A stretch of DNA of 64,000 nt from Deinococcus indicus (GTDB lineage Bacteria; Deinococcota; Deinococci; Deinococcales; Deinococcaceae). Position 1 is the first letter of the stretch, and each line of letters begins with the position of its first letter. The notes beneath the pieces are model-generated. The model saw only the letters and a program-made list of their open reading frames with translations. It made no database searches and had not been told where the DNA came from. A program made the translations under genes and the position numbers. Shown here one piece after another: positions 51,788 through 61,296 of the stretch. The stretch is from contig NZ_NHMK01000008.1 in assembly GCF_002198095.1 (NCBI RefSeq), forward strand, positions 10,001 through 74,000. Direction: 5' to 3'.

Positions 51788-54169
51788 ATGTACCGTCCTG
51801 CCCTGCTGTCCCGCCCCGCCCTGACCCTGACGGTCACCGCGCTGCTGAGTGCCTGCGGCGCTCCCTCTCCGGCCCCGGCGCCGGCCCGGCCTGACGGGCT
51901 GGCCGCGCAGGCGCTCAGTCCGACCAGTCTGGGCGCCCGCTACACCGACGCGGCGGGCACCGCGACCGGCACGACGCACCTGACGTTCCGGGTGTACTCG
52001 TCGCGCGCCACGCGGCTGGAAGTGAACCTGTACGCCGCCCGCAGCGGCGCCGACGAGAAGCTGCGCTACACCCTGACGAAGAACGCCAGCACGAACGTCT
52101 GGTCGGTCACCGTGCCGGTCAGCAGCCTGACCGGTGCGGGCATCGGCACGGTGTACTACGGGTACCGCGCCTGGGGCCCGAACTGGCCGTACAACGCCAG
52201 CTGGAGCAAGGGCAGCAGCGTGGGCTTCGTGAGCGACGTGGACGCCAGCGGGAACCGCTTCAACCCGAACAAGCTGCTGCTCGACCCGTACGCGCTGGAG
52301 GTCAGCCACGACCCGCAGGGTCCGGCCAGCGGGGTGTACTCGAACGCGGTGTACGCGACCGGCGCGGCGAACCGCGCGCTCGACAGTGGCCGCGCGGCGC
52401 CCAAGGGCATCGTGCTGAGCAGCACCACTGCCGCCGTGGGTACCAGACCCACCCGCTCGCTGAAGGACGACGTGGTGTATGAGGTTCACCTGCGCGGCCT
52501 GACGAAGGGGGACGCCAGCGTGTCCTGCGCGGGCACGTACGCGGGCGCCGCCGCGCGGGCCGCCAGCCTGAAGGCGCTGGGCGTGACGGCCGTGGAATTC
52601 CTGCCCGTACAGGAAACCGACAACGACGCCAACGACGTGACCGACGCCGCCAGCGGCCGCTCGGCGACCGGCACGACGGGTGACAACTACTGGGGCTACA
52701 TGACCACGAACTACTTCGCCCCGGACCGCCGTTACGCCTGCGACCAGACGGCGGGCGGCCCCACGAAGGAATTCCGCGCGATGGTCAAGGCGTTCCACGA
52801 TCAGGGCATCAAGGTGTTCATCGACGTGGTGTACAACCACACCGCCGAGGGCGGCACCTGGGGACCGAACGACACCGCGACCATCCTGTCGTGGCGGGGG
52901 CTGGACAACGCCGCGTACTACACCCTGACCGGCGACGGTCAGAACTACTGGGACAACACCGGAATCGGCGCGAACTTCAATACCTTCGGCGCGGCGGCGC
53001 AGAACCTGATCGTGGATTCCCTGAAGTACTGGCGGGACGAACTGGGCGTGGACGGTTTCCGTTTCGATCTGGCGTCCGTGCTGGGCAACACCTGCACGAG
53101 CGGCTGCTTCAACTACGACAAGATGAACGCCGGCACCGCCCTGAACCGGATCACGCGGGACCTGACGCCCCGCCCGGTGGGCGGCGGGAGCGGCGTGGAC
53201 CTGATCGCCGAACCCTGGGCCATCGGCGGGAACTCGTACCAGGTGGGGAACTTCCCGTCCGGCTGGAGCGAATGGAACGGGCAGTACCGCGACACGCTGC
53301 GCCGGGATCAGAACAAGATGGGCGTGGAGCCGGTCACGCCGGGGCAGCTCGCGTCCCGCCTGTCGGGTTCCAGCGACCTGTACGGGGACGACGGGCGCCG
53401 CCCGCAGCATTCCGTGAACTTCATGGTCGCGCACGACGGGTTCACGCACGCGGACCTGTACCGCTGCACGACCAAGAACAACACGCAGGCGTGGCCGTAC
53501 GGTCCGTCCGACGGCGGCGAGGACAACAACCACTCCTGGGATCAGGGCGGCGTGGCGGCCGATCAGCGCAAGGCAGCGCGCAACGGCATGGCGCTGCTGC
53601 TGCTGAGTGCCGGGACGCCCATGCTGACCGGCGGGGACGAGATCCTGCGCTCGGTGAACTGCAACAACAACCCGTACAACCTGGATTCCAGCGCCAACTG
53701 GCTGCCCGTCACGGCCAGCGCGGACGGCGCGACGTTCCGGACCTTCACGCAGAACCTGCTGGCGTTCCGCGCCGCGCACCCGGCGCTGCGGCCCGCGAAC
53801 TTCTACGCGGCGACCGACACGAACGGGAACGCCATGGAGCAGCTGCGCTGGTTCAGGCCGGACGGCGCGGTGGCGGACAGCGCCTACTTCAACGACGCGA
53901 ACAACCACGCGCTCGCGTACCGCCTCGACGGGACCGAGTTCGCCGATCCGGCGGGCGCGATCTACGTGGCGTACAACGGCTGGTCCGGGAACGTGAACTT
54001 CACGTTGCCGTGGCCCGGCGCGGGCCGCAGCTGGTACCGCGTAACCGATACCTGCTCCTGGGCGGAAGGTGCGGGACAGGTGGACCTGAACGCCGCGACG
54101 GGCGTCGGCGGCGAGAACGCCACGTACGGCCTGTGCGGGCGCGGAATGCTGGTCCTCGTCGCGCGCTGA
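51788..54169 (+). CDS. Isoamylase-type glycogen/starch debranching enzyme, secreted lipoprotein
   Basis: A 793-residue GH13 enzyme that cuts alpha-1,6 branches of glycogen or amylopectin. The signal peptide ends in a lipobox, LLSAC with Cys23, so the enzyme is probably lipid-anchored at the surface; a longer in-frame start (51701) is rejected because it would bury this signal. An N-terminal beta-sandwich carries GARYTDAAGTATGTTHLTFR. The barrel shows FIDVVYNHTAEGG, GVDGFRFDLAS with nucleophile D427, DLIAEPWAIGG with acid E475 and MVAHDGFTHAD with D550. Close in layout to Pseudomonas isoamylase. Confidence 0.9.
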   Translation: MYRPALLSRPALTLTVTALLSACGAPSPAPAPARPDGLAAQALSPTSLGARYTDAAGTATGTTHLTFRVYSSRATRLEVNLYAARSGADEKLRYTLTKNASTNVWSVTVPVSSLTGAGIGTVYYGYRAWGPNWPYNASWSKGSSVGFVSDVDASGNRFNPNKLLLDPYALEVSHDPQGPASGVYSNAVYATGAANRALDSGRAAPKGIVLSSTTAAVGTRPTRSLKDDVVYEVHLRGLTKGDASVSCAGTYAGAAARAASLKALGVTAVEFLPVQETDNDANDVTDAASGRSATGTTGDNYWGYMTTNYFAPDRRYACDQTAGGPTKEFRAMVKAFHDQGIKVFIDVVYNHTAEGGTWGPNDTATILSWRGLDNAAYYTLTGDGQNYWDNTGIGANFNTFGAAAQNLIVDSLKYWRDELGVDGFRFDLASVLGNTCTSGCFNYDKMNAGTALNRITRDLTPRPVGGGSGVDLIAEPWAIGGNSYQVGNFPSGWSEWNGQYRDTLRRDQNKMGVEPVTPGQLASRLSGSSDLYGDDGRRPQHSVNFMVAHDGFTHADLYRCTTKNNTQAWPYGPSDGGEDNNHSWDQGGVAADQRKAARNGMALLLLSAGTPMLTGGDEILRSVNCNNNPYNLDSSANWLPVTASADGATFRTFTQNLLAFRAAHPALRPANFYAATDTNGNAMEQLRWFRPDGAVADSAYFNDANNHALAYRLDGTEFADPAGAIYVAYNGWSGNVNFTLPWPGAGRSWYRVTDTCSWAEGAGQVDLNAATGVGGENATYGLCGRGMLVLVAR

Positions 54170-54182
54170 GTGTCGCCGGGGG

Positions 54183-54210
54183 GTGGTGGCGGGAATGGTC
54201 CCGCCACCAC
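54183..54210 (+). terminator. Terminator after the isoamylase-type gene
   Basis: GTGGTGGCGGGA (54183-54194) pairs perfectly with TCCCGCCACCAC (54199-54210), with a four-base loop, 13 bases after the stop. Confidence 0.75.
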
Positions 54211-54267
54211 GGCCCGGTGTCCCCCACGCCGGAACCCGCCCGCGGCTGGTGCGGGTTCAATTTTCCT

Positions 54268-54273
54268 TATACT
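54268..54273 (+). promoter_or_regulatory. -10 box TATACT of the acyl-CoA ligase gene
   Basis: TATACT in an AT-rich patch (TTTTCCTTATACT) 77 bases before the ATG. The -35 region is not convincing. Confidence 0.5.
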
Positions 54274-54350
54274 CCCGGCATTCTCAGCAGTCTGGTGACG
54301 CTGGCCGGGCCGCCCGTGGTCCGCAGGGCAGCGCACCCACGGAGGTTTCC

Positions 54351-56054
54351 ATGCAAGGCAACATGATGGACGTTCAGCTGACCGTACCGACCATTCTCGA
54401 ACGCATCCGCACGCAGTACGCCGCCCGTGAGGTCGTCAGCCTGCTGGTCGCCGGCCGTGACGAGCAGGGCAACCCGGTGGCGCACAAGCACCGCACCACG
54501 TACGGGCAGGTCGCGGACCGCTCGCTGCGCCTCGCGGCCGGACTGCTGGGCCTGGGCCTGCAGAGCGGCGACCGCGTGGCGACGCTGGCCGTGAACTCGT
54601 TCCGGCACCTGGAGGCGTACCTGGGCGTGCCCAGCGCCGGGCTGGTGCTGCACACCGTGAACATCCGCCTGCACCCCGAGCAGATCGCCTGGATCCTGAA
54701 CCACGCCGAGGACCGCGTGCTGCTGATCGAGAACGTGTTCGCCGCGATGATCCCCGCCCTGAAGGCCGCCTGCCCGAAACTGGAGCACGTGTTCGTGCTG
54801 GGGCCGACGCCGCAGCCCATCCCGCTGCCCGGCGTGGCCGACTACGACACGTTCGTGGCGGACAGCGCCCCGCTGGCCCGCTACCCGCAGATTCAGGAGA
54901 CCGACGCGGCCGCCATGTGTTACACCAGCGGCACGACCGGCAACCCCAAGGGCGTGGTGTACACGCACCGCTCCACGCTGCTGCACTCGATGGTCAGCGC
55001 GCCCAAGGACGCCCTGAACGTCGGTGAGGCCGACAGCGTGCTGCCCATCGTGCCGATGTTCCACGTGAACGCCTGGGGCCTGCCGTACACCTGCGCCATG
55101 TACGGCGCCAAGCAGGTGTACGCCGGGGTGTTCGCGGACGGCCGCAGCGTCGCCAGCCTCCTGCGGGACGAGCAGGTGACGATCACGGCGGGCGTACCGA
55201 CCATCTGGATGGGCCTGCTGGGCGAACTGGACCGCGCCGCCGCCGACGGGCACCCCTACGACCTGAGCCGCGTGGAACGCCTGATCGTGGGCGGCAGCGC
55301 CGCGCCCGAGAGCATGATCCGCGCCTTCTCGGACCGCCACCGCCTGAGCCTGCTGCAGGCCTGGGGCATGACCGAAACGCACCCGCTGGGCACCGCCAGC
55401 GCCGTCCCGGCCGGCGTGGACCCCACCAGCGACGAGGGCTTCACCCTGCGCGCCAAGCAGGGCCGCACCGTGCCCCTGATCGAACTGGAGATCCTCAGTG
55501 ACGACGGGCAGCGCCTCCCGCACGACGGGAAGACCATGGGCCGCCTGATCACGCGCGGCCCGTGGGTGGCGAACAGCTACTTCAAGGGCGAGGGCCAGAG
55601 CAACTTCTTCGACCTCGACGGGCAACTCTGGTTCGACACGGGCGACATCGCCACGCTGGACGAGCGCGGCTACATGCACATTCAGGACCGCGCCAAGGAC
55701 CTGATCAAGAGCGGCGGGGAGTGGATCGGCAGCGTCGATCTGGAGAACGCCATCATGGCCCACCCGGCGGTCGCCATGTGCGCCGTGATCGCCATGGACG
55801 ACCCCAAGTGGGACGAGCGCCCGCTGGCCATCGTCGTGCCCCGCCCCGGCCAGACGGTCACGCACGACGCCCTGACGGACTTCATCGCGCCCAAATTCGC
55901 GAAGTGGTGGCTGCCCGACGCGACCGTCGTCACCGACCAGCTACCCATCGGCGCGACCGGCAAGGTCCTGAAACGCGAACTGCGCGACCAGTACCGTGGC
56001 TACAGCACCAACCCCGGCCTCGTGCCGCCCGCCAGCCCCGACCGCAGCGAGTAA
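54351..56054 (+). CDS. Medium/long-chain fatty acid--CoA ligase (AMP-forming)
   Basis: A 567-residue member of the acyl-adenylate-forming family, close in layout to AlkK-type medium-chain ligases. AMP-binding motif YTSGTTGNPKGVVYTHRS starts at residue 191. Others are VPMFHVNAWGLPY, QAWGMTETHPLGT, WFDTGDIATLDERGYMHI, DRAKDLIKSGGEWIGSVDLE and the C-terminal Lys in GATGKVLKRELRDQY. It activates a fatty acid with ATP and CoA in the cytoplasm. The start is the ATG with GGAGG six bases upstream. A strong terminator follows. Confidence 0.92.
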   Translation: MQGNMMDVQLTVPTILERIRTQYAAREVVSLLVAGRDEQGNPVAHKHRTTYGQVADRSLRLAAGLLGLGLQSGDRVATLAVNSFRHLEAYLGVPSAGLVLHTVNIRLHPEQIAWILNHAEDRVLLIENVFAAMIPALKAACPKLEHVFVLGPTPQPIPLPGVADYDTFVADSAPLARYPQIQETDAAAMCYTSGTTGNPKGVVYTHRSTLLHSMVSAPKDALNVGEADSVLPIVPMFHVNAWGLPYTCAMYGAKQVYAGVFADGRSVASLLRDEQVTITAGVPTIWMGLLGELDRAAADGHPYDLSRVERLIVGGSAAPESMIRAFSDRHRLSLLQAWGMTETHPLGTASAVPAGVDPTSDEGFTLRAKQGRTVPLIELEILSDDGQRLPHDGKTMGRLITRGPWVANSYFKGEGQSNFFDLDGQLWFDTGDIATLDERGYMHIQDRAKDLIKSGGEWIGSVDLENAIMAHPAVAMCAVIAMDDPKWDERPLAIVVPRPGQTVTHDALTDFIAPKFAKWWLPDATVVTDQLPIGATGKVLKRELRDQYRGYSTNPGLVPPASPDRSE

Positions 56055-56063
56055 GCAGAACTG

Positions 56064-56108
56064 CGGGAGGCGGGAAGCAGTGAAGGACTGACCGCTTCCC
56101 GCCTCCCG
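56064..56108 (+). terminator. Terminator after the acyl-CoA ligase gene
   Basis: CGGGAGGCGGGAAGC (56064-56078) pairs perfectly with its complement at 56094-56108, followed by TTTCCCTG. Confidence 0.8.
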
Positions 56109-56167
56109 TTTCCCTGACCCGTTTGCCTGACTGGGCCCCGCGCACTGCGTCCAGCGCACCGCTCCCG

Positions 56168-56173
56168 TACACT
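56168..56173 (+). promoter_or_regulatory. -10 box TACACT, leaderless type
   Basis: Seven bases before the ATG at 56181. Confidence 0.55.
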
Positions 56174-56180
56174 TGCGGGC

Positions 56181-57188
56181 ATGGCTGTTTCGGTGGATGG
56201 GCAGTGGGTGACGTTCTCGCCTCCGGCGGGCGCGGTGGGCCTGATCGGGGACATGACGGACTGGCGCAAGCGCGCGCCGCTGCCAGTGGTGGATGGCGGG
56301 CCGGTGCGGTTGCGCCTGCCGCGTGGGGCGTGGGTGGAATACGCGTGGGTGGACGCCTCGGGCGAGGCGTTCGCGGACCCTGACAACGCGCAGCGGTCCC
56401 TGAATCCGTGGTGGCCGTACCCGCGCGCGGCGGTGGTCGGCGAGTACGCCCGGCACCCGCTGTGGCAGGCGCCGGACGCGACCCTGAAGGGCACGGCGCA
56501 CCGCCTGACCTGGGAGGGCACGGTGTTTCCGGGGACGCGGCGGGTGATCGTGTACACGCCGCACGGGTACGCGGGGGGGCCGCTGCCGGTGTACTACGTG
56601 CAGGACGGCGTGGCTTTCTACCGCACCGGGAAACTGGGGGACGTGATGGACCGCGCGGTGCAGGCCGGGCTGACGGAGGGCGCCGCGTTGGTGTTCGTGG
56701 AGCCGGGCGACCGGAACGGGGAGTACTACCTGAACCCCCGCTACCTGGACTTCCTGACCACCGAGGTCATGCCGCGCGTGGAGGGGCCGCTGGTGCAGGC
56801 GTCCGTGCGGGGCCTGTGGGGTGCGAGCCTGGGGGGGCTGATCAGCCTGTTCCTGGGCGCCCGGCACCCGGAGCTGTTCAGCCGGGTGGCGGCGCACAGC
56901 GGGGCGTTCATCGCTCGGCCCGGTGCGACCCGTGACGGCGTGATCGACACCACCACCGCCGGCGAGTGGCTGCTGGAGCAACTGCGCGCCGCACCCCCCA
57001 CGCACCTGACGACCAGCCTGGACACTGGCACGCTGGAATGGCTGACCGGCCCGAACCGCCGCATGGCCGGCCTGTTCGCGGACCTGGGCCTGGACCACCA
57101 GTACCGCGAGTACCCCAGCGGGCACAACTGGGTCACGTGGCGCGAGGCGCTGCCCGAGGCGTTCCTGTACCTGCAGGGCGGGGCGTAA
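56181..57188 (+). CDS. Enterochelin esterase-like serine esterase
   Basis: A 335-residue esterase of the IroE/Fes (esterase D) type with an N-terminal E-set/CBM48-like domain (1-110: VSVDGQWVTFSPPAGAVGLIGDMTDW, quoted in part as LIGDMTDWRKRAPLP). The catalytic domain from about 120 shows RRVIVYTPHGY, PVYYVQDGVAFYRTGKLGD, the nucleophile S216 in GLWGASLGGLISL, and the His in YPSGHNWVTWREALP. No signal peptide, so cytoplasmic. Could hydrolyse a siderophore or another ester; no siderophore genes are adjacent. Confidence 0.85.
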   Translation: MAVSVDGQWVTFSPPAGAVGLIGDMTDWRKRAPLPVVDGGPVRLRLPRGAWVEYAWVDASGEAFADPDNAQRSLNPWWPYPRAAVVGEYARHPLWQAPDATLKGTAHRLTWEGTVFPGTRRVIVYTPHGYAGGPLPVYYVQDGVAFYRTGKLGDVMDRAVQAGLTEGAALVFVEPGDRNGEYYLNPRYLDFLTTEVMPRVEGPLVQASVRGLWGASLGGLISLFLGARHPELFSRVAAHSGAFIARPGATRDGVIDTTTAGEWLLEQLRAAPPTHLTTSLDTGTLEWLTGPNRRMAGLFADLGLDHQYREYPSGHNWVTWREALPEAFLYLQGGA

Positions 57189-57251
57189 GGGCGCGCGGGC
57201 CGAGCCTCCTCATCCTCCCGGCGGCGCGGCGCGGCATAGTTCGGGGCACAC

Positions 57252-58352
<1,101 letters not shown>

Positions 58353-58375
58353 GCGCTGCGCGGGGGCCGCGCGGG

Positions 58376-58381
58376 TAGACT
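58376..58381 (+). promoter_or_regulatory. -10 box TAGACT, leaderless type
   Basis: Seven bases before the ATG at 58389. Confidence 0.6.
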
Positions 58382-58388
58382 CGCGGGT

Positions 58389-59246
58389 ATGGAGTTCCCG
58401 ACCGTCTGCCCGGCGTGCGCCCGTGAGAACCGTGCGGAGTTCACGGACAGTTCCGTGCATGACCTGACCTGCGGGCACTGCGGGGCGCGGTACTGCGTGT
58501 TCCTGCGCAAGCAGCGCTTCGAGGTGCTGTTCGACCTGGGCACGCGGGCGCTGCTGGACGGGTACGCGCGTGAGGCGGTGGCGAGTTTCGCGGCGGCACT
58601 GGAGCGGTTTTTCGAGTTCTACGTGTGGGCGTTCACGCTGGAGCGCGCCGCGAATGCCGAGCAGGAGTTCGGGGCGGCCCTGGCGGGGCTGGAGGGAACG
58701 TGGCGGCACGTGTCCAGTCAGTCCGAGAGGCAGCTGGGGATGTTCGCGCTGGCGTACCTGCTGCGCGAGGGCCGCGAGCCGGATTTCCTGACGGCGCGGG
58801 GCCTGGGCACAGATTTCCGCAACCGCGTGATTCACCGGGGTGCGCTGCCGTCGCGGGCCGAGGTGGAGGCGTACGCGGCGCTGGTGTTCGCGCTGATCGA
58901 CCGTCTGCTGACCGAGCTGGGGCCGGGCGCGGCGCACGCGGAACTGGCGCAGGAGCAGGTGTTCGCCGCGCATCTGGCGGCCCTGCCGGACGGGGTGACG
59001 GCGGTGTTCGAGGAGCATCCGGGCATGTTCCGCGCGCGGCGGTCCGGTGGGCTGGCGGCCACGCCGAAACTGTCACCCCAGCCGGTGCCGGGTCAGGTGC
59101 CGGGGCAGGCGCGCAAGCCGGGCAAGGCCGTGAACGACGCGCGGGCGTACCAGCAGGCGCTGTTCCGGCAGGCGCTGGAGGAACGCGGGGCGCTGCTGCG
59201 GTCGTTCAAGGGGCCGCCCCTGAACGTACCGCCGGGCCGGGAGTAG
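58389..59246 (+). CDS. Zinc-ribbon protein with HEPN-like helical domain
   Basis: A 285-residue cytoplasmic protein that I do not find named from memory. The N-terminus is a zinc ribbon with C7-x2-C10 and C28-x2-C31. Residues about 45-195 are all-helical, and the motif R144-N145-x3-H149 in TDFRNRVIHRG matches the RNxxxH active site of HEPN ribonucleases; FVWAFTLERA-like helices precede it (AALERFFEFYVWAF). The tail from 215 is Pro/Gly-rich, then helical. Leaderless start after TAGACT. Just after the stop, a short gene-tail duplication and a repeat element follow. It could be an RNase in defence or RNA control, or a structural HEPN domain. Confidence 0.7.
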   Translation: MEFPTVCPACARENRAEFTDSSVHDLTCGHCGARYCVFLRKQRFEVLFDLGTRALLDGYAREAVASFAAALERFFEFYVWAFTLERAANAEQEFGAALAGLEGTWRHVSSQSERQLGMFALAYLLREGREPDFLTARGLGTDFRNRVIHRGALPSRAEVEAYAALVFALIDRLLTELGPGAAHAELAQEQVFAAHLAALPDGVTAVFEEHPGMFRARRSGGLAATPKLSPQPVPGQVPGQARKPGKAVNDARAYQQALFRQALEERGALLRSFKGPPLNVPPGRE

Positions 59247-59257
59247 CGGGCCGGGAG

Positions 59258-59420
59258 TGATACGGACTCGGATTGAATGGGCTGCAAAGCCCGCTGGGTC
59301 CGAGCGAAGCGACTCGGAGAGCTGCTCCGCAGAGTGGGAGAGAAACGCCCCTCCGGACGTGGAGCCGGCAGGGGCGGTGACGTTCCGGATTGTTGGCGAA
59401 ACAAACGGCAGTCCGTATGA
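59258..59420. repeat. Dispersed small repeat element, copy 10
   Basis: A 163 bp copy, ATTGAAT-type end on the left (TGATACGGACTCGG), TTTGTTTCGCC-type end on the right (ends AGTCCGTATGA). The first triplet TGA lies 11 bases past the TAG of the zinc-ribbon gene; the stretch GGGCCGGGAGT before the TAG is repeated right before this TGA. Confidence 0.9.
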
Positions 59421-59472
59421 CGGGTCTGGGGGTGCGTCTGGGCAGGCGGGGGGCGTGGGTGGCCTTCTCCCC

Positions 59473-59478
59473 TACACT
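59473..59478 (+). promoter_or_regulatory. -10 box TACACT of the adenine deaminase gene
   Basis: Five bases before the ATG at 59484. Confidence 0.5.
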
Positions 59479-59483
59479 GCGTC

Positions 59484-61157
59484 ATGTCTGGTGTGTCTGC
59501 GGGTGTGTCTGAGGGAATGCGGGGCGTGGATCGCCGCCGTCTGGTGCGGGTGGCGCGCGGCGAGGAACCCGGCGACCTGCTGGTGCGGGGCGCGCAGGTG
59601 GTGCAGCCCGCCACGCGTGAGGTGTTCGCGGCGGACGTGCTCGTCGCGGACGGGCGGGTCGCGGCGCTGGGGTCCGGTTTTCAGGCGGCGCGGGTGGTCG
59701 AGGCGCGCGGGGCGTTCCTCGCGCCGGGCTTCATCGACGCTCATGTTCACATCGAGTCGAGTCTGCTGACCCCGGCGGGCTTCGCGGGCGCGGTGCTGGG
59801 GCGCGGCACGACGGGCGTGGTGGCCGAGCCGCACGAACTGGTGAACGTGCTGGGCGCGGCGGGCCTGGAGTGGATGCTCGCGGCGGGCCGTTCGTCGGGG
59901 TTGCGGGTGTGGGCGTCGGCGCCGTCGTGCGTGCCGGCCAGTCCCTTCGAGGCGGGCGGCGCGGTCGTGGACGCGGCGGGCGTGGCGGGCATGCTGCGGT
60001 TGCCGGGCGTGCTGGGTCTGGCCGAGATGATGAACTACCCCGGCGTGCTGGGCGGCAGCGGGGACGTGTGGGACGTGCTGGAGGCGGGGCGGGCGTCGGG
60101 CCTGCGGCTGGACGGGCACGCGTCGGGCGTGCGGGGCCGGGACCTGATGGGGTACGCGGCGGCGGGCCTGCACTCGGATCACGAGGCGACCACGCCCGAC
60201 GAGGCCCGTGAGCGCCTGCGGGCGGGCCTGTGGCTGATGGTCCGCGAGGGCTCAGCGGCGCGGAACCTGGAGGCGCTGTTGCCAGTGCTGCTGGAACGCC
60301 CCCGACGGGCGATGCTCGTCAGTGACGACGTCAGCGTGGACGAACTGCTGGAACTGGGGCACCTGGACCGCCTGCTGCGCGCCTGCGTGGCGGGTGGCCT
60401 GCACCCGGCCGACGCGGTGGCGCTGGTGACCTGCAACCCGGCCGAGTACTGGGGCCTGCACGGCAGCGGGCTGGTCGCGCCGGGCTACCTCGCGGATTTC
60501 GTGCTGCTGCGGGACCTGTCGGACTTCAGGGTGCTGGAGACCTTCGTGGGCGGGCAGGAGGCGCGGGCCGGGACGGTCACGCCGCCGCTGCCGGGTGGCG
60601 GCGTGAACCTGGGGGCCGGGTGGGACTCGGCGACCTTCGGGGTGCCGGCGCACTGGCCGGTCATGCAGGTCAGCGCGTCGCAGATCACGACCGGGGTGGG
60701 CGAGCCGGGCAGCGGGGACGCGCGGCTGGTCGTCGCGGACCGCTACGGGCGCGGCGAGTGGTCGGCGTGCCTGACGTCCGGCACCGGCATGGACGGGGGG
60801 ACGCTGGGCATCAGCGTGCTGCACGACGCTCACCACGCGGCGTTCCTGGGCGGCACGGACGCGGACGTGCGGGCCGCCGGGCGGGCGCTGGAAGCCATGG
60901 GGGGCGGCGTGGTGGTCGTGTCGGGCGGCGAGGTGCGGGCCAGTCTGCCGCTGCCGTTCGCGGGCCTGATGACCGACCTGCCCCCCGCCGGGGCGGCCGC
61001 GCGGCTGGGCGAGGTCACGGCGGCGTGCCGGGCGCTGGGCTGCCGCCTGCCGTACCCGGTGACCACCCTGAGTTTCCTGGGCCTGACCGTGATTCCGGCG
61101 CTGAAACTCACGCCGCGCGGCCTGCTGGACGTGAATGCCTGGGCGTACCTGCCCTGA
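59484..61157 (+). CDS. ade: Adenine deaminase
   Basis: A 557-residue enzyme of the Ade family that deaminates adenine to hypoxanthine for purine salvage. The metal site HVHIESSLLTPAGF follows the beta-sandwich start. Other marks are TTGVVAEPHELVNVLG, GLAEMMNYPGVLGG, DGHASGVRGRDLMGY, LHSDHEATTPDEA, ALVTCNPAEYWGL and the C-terminal PLPFAGLMTD and TLSFLGLTVIPALKLT. Length is right for the family. Single gene with a -10 box five bases upstream. Very confident. Confidence 0.95.
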   Translation: MSGVSAGVSEGMRGVDRRRLVRVARGEEPGDLLVRGAQVVQPATREVFAADVLVADGRVAALGSGFQAARVVEARGAFLAPGFIDAHVHIESSLLTPAGFAGAVLGRGTTGVVAEPHELVNVLGAAGLEWMLAAGRSSGLRVWASAPSCVPASPFEAGGAVVDAAGVAGMLRLPGVLGLAEMMNYPGVLGGSGDVWDVLEAGRASGLRLDGHASGVRGRDLMGYAAAGLHSDHEATTPDEARERLRAGLWLMVREGSAARNLEALLPVLLERPRRAMLVSDDVSVDELLELGHLDRLLRACVAGGLHPADAVALVTCNPAEYWGLHGSGLVAPGYLADFVLLRDLSDFRVLETFVGGQEARAGTVTPPLPGGGVNLGAGWDSATFGVPAHWPVMQVSASQITTGVGEPGSGDARLVVADRYGRGEWSACLTSGTGMDGGTLGISVLHDAHHAAFLGGTDADVRAAGRALEAMGGGVVVVSGGEVRASLPLPFAGLMTDLPPAGAAARLGEVTAACRALGCRLPYPVTTLSFLGLTVIPALKLTPRGLLDVNAWAYLP

Positions 61158-61273
61158 CCCGGCCCCCTGCTGGTCCGGCCCCAGGCCGATCAGACCCGTT
61201 GCTGATTCAACCCTTTGCTGACCCGCCGCCCAATGACCCCCACCTGGGGATACCGGGCGGGCGGACCTGGCCC

Positions 61274-61279
61274 TAGACT
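61274..61279 (+). promoter_or_regulatory. -10 box TAGACT upstream of the diguanylate cyclase gene
   Basis: Three bases before a GTG (61283) that opens an 18-codon frame ending at 61339, out of frame with the cyclase. No ATG, GTG or TTG in the cyclase frame lies at the usual distance. Confidence 0.5.
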
Positions 61280-61296
61280 GCCGTGAGGTCTTCCGT

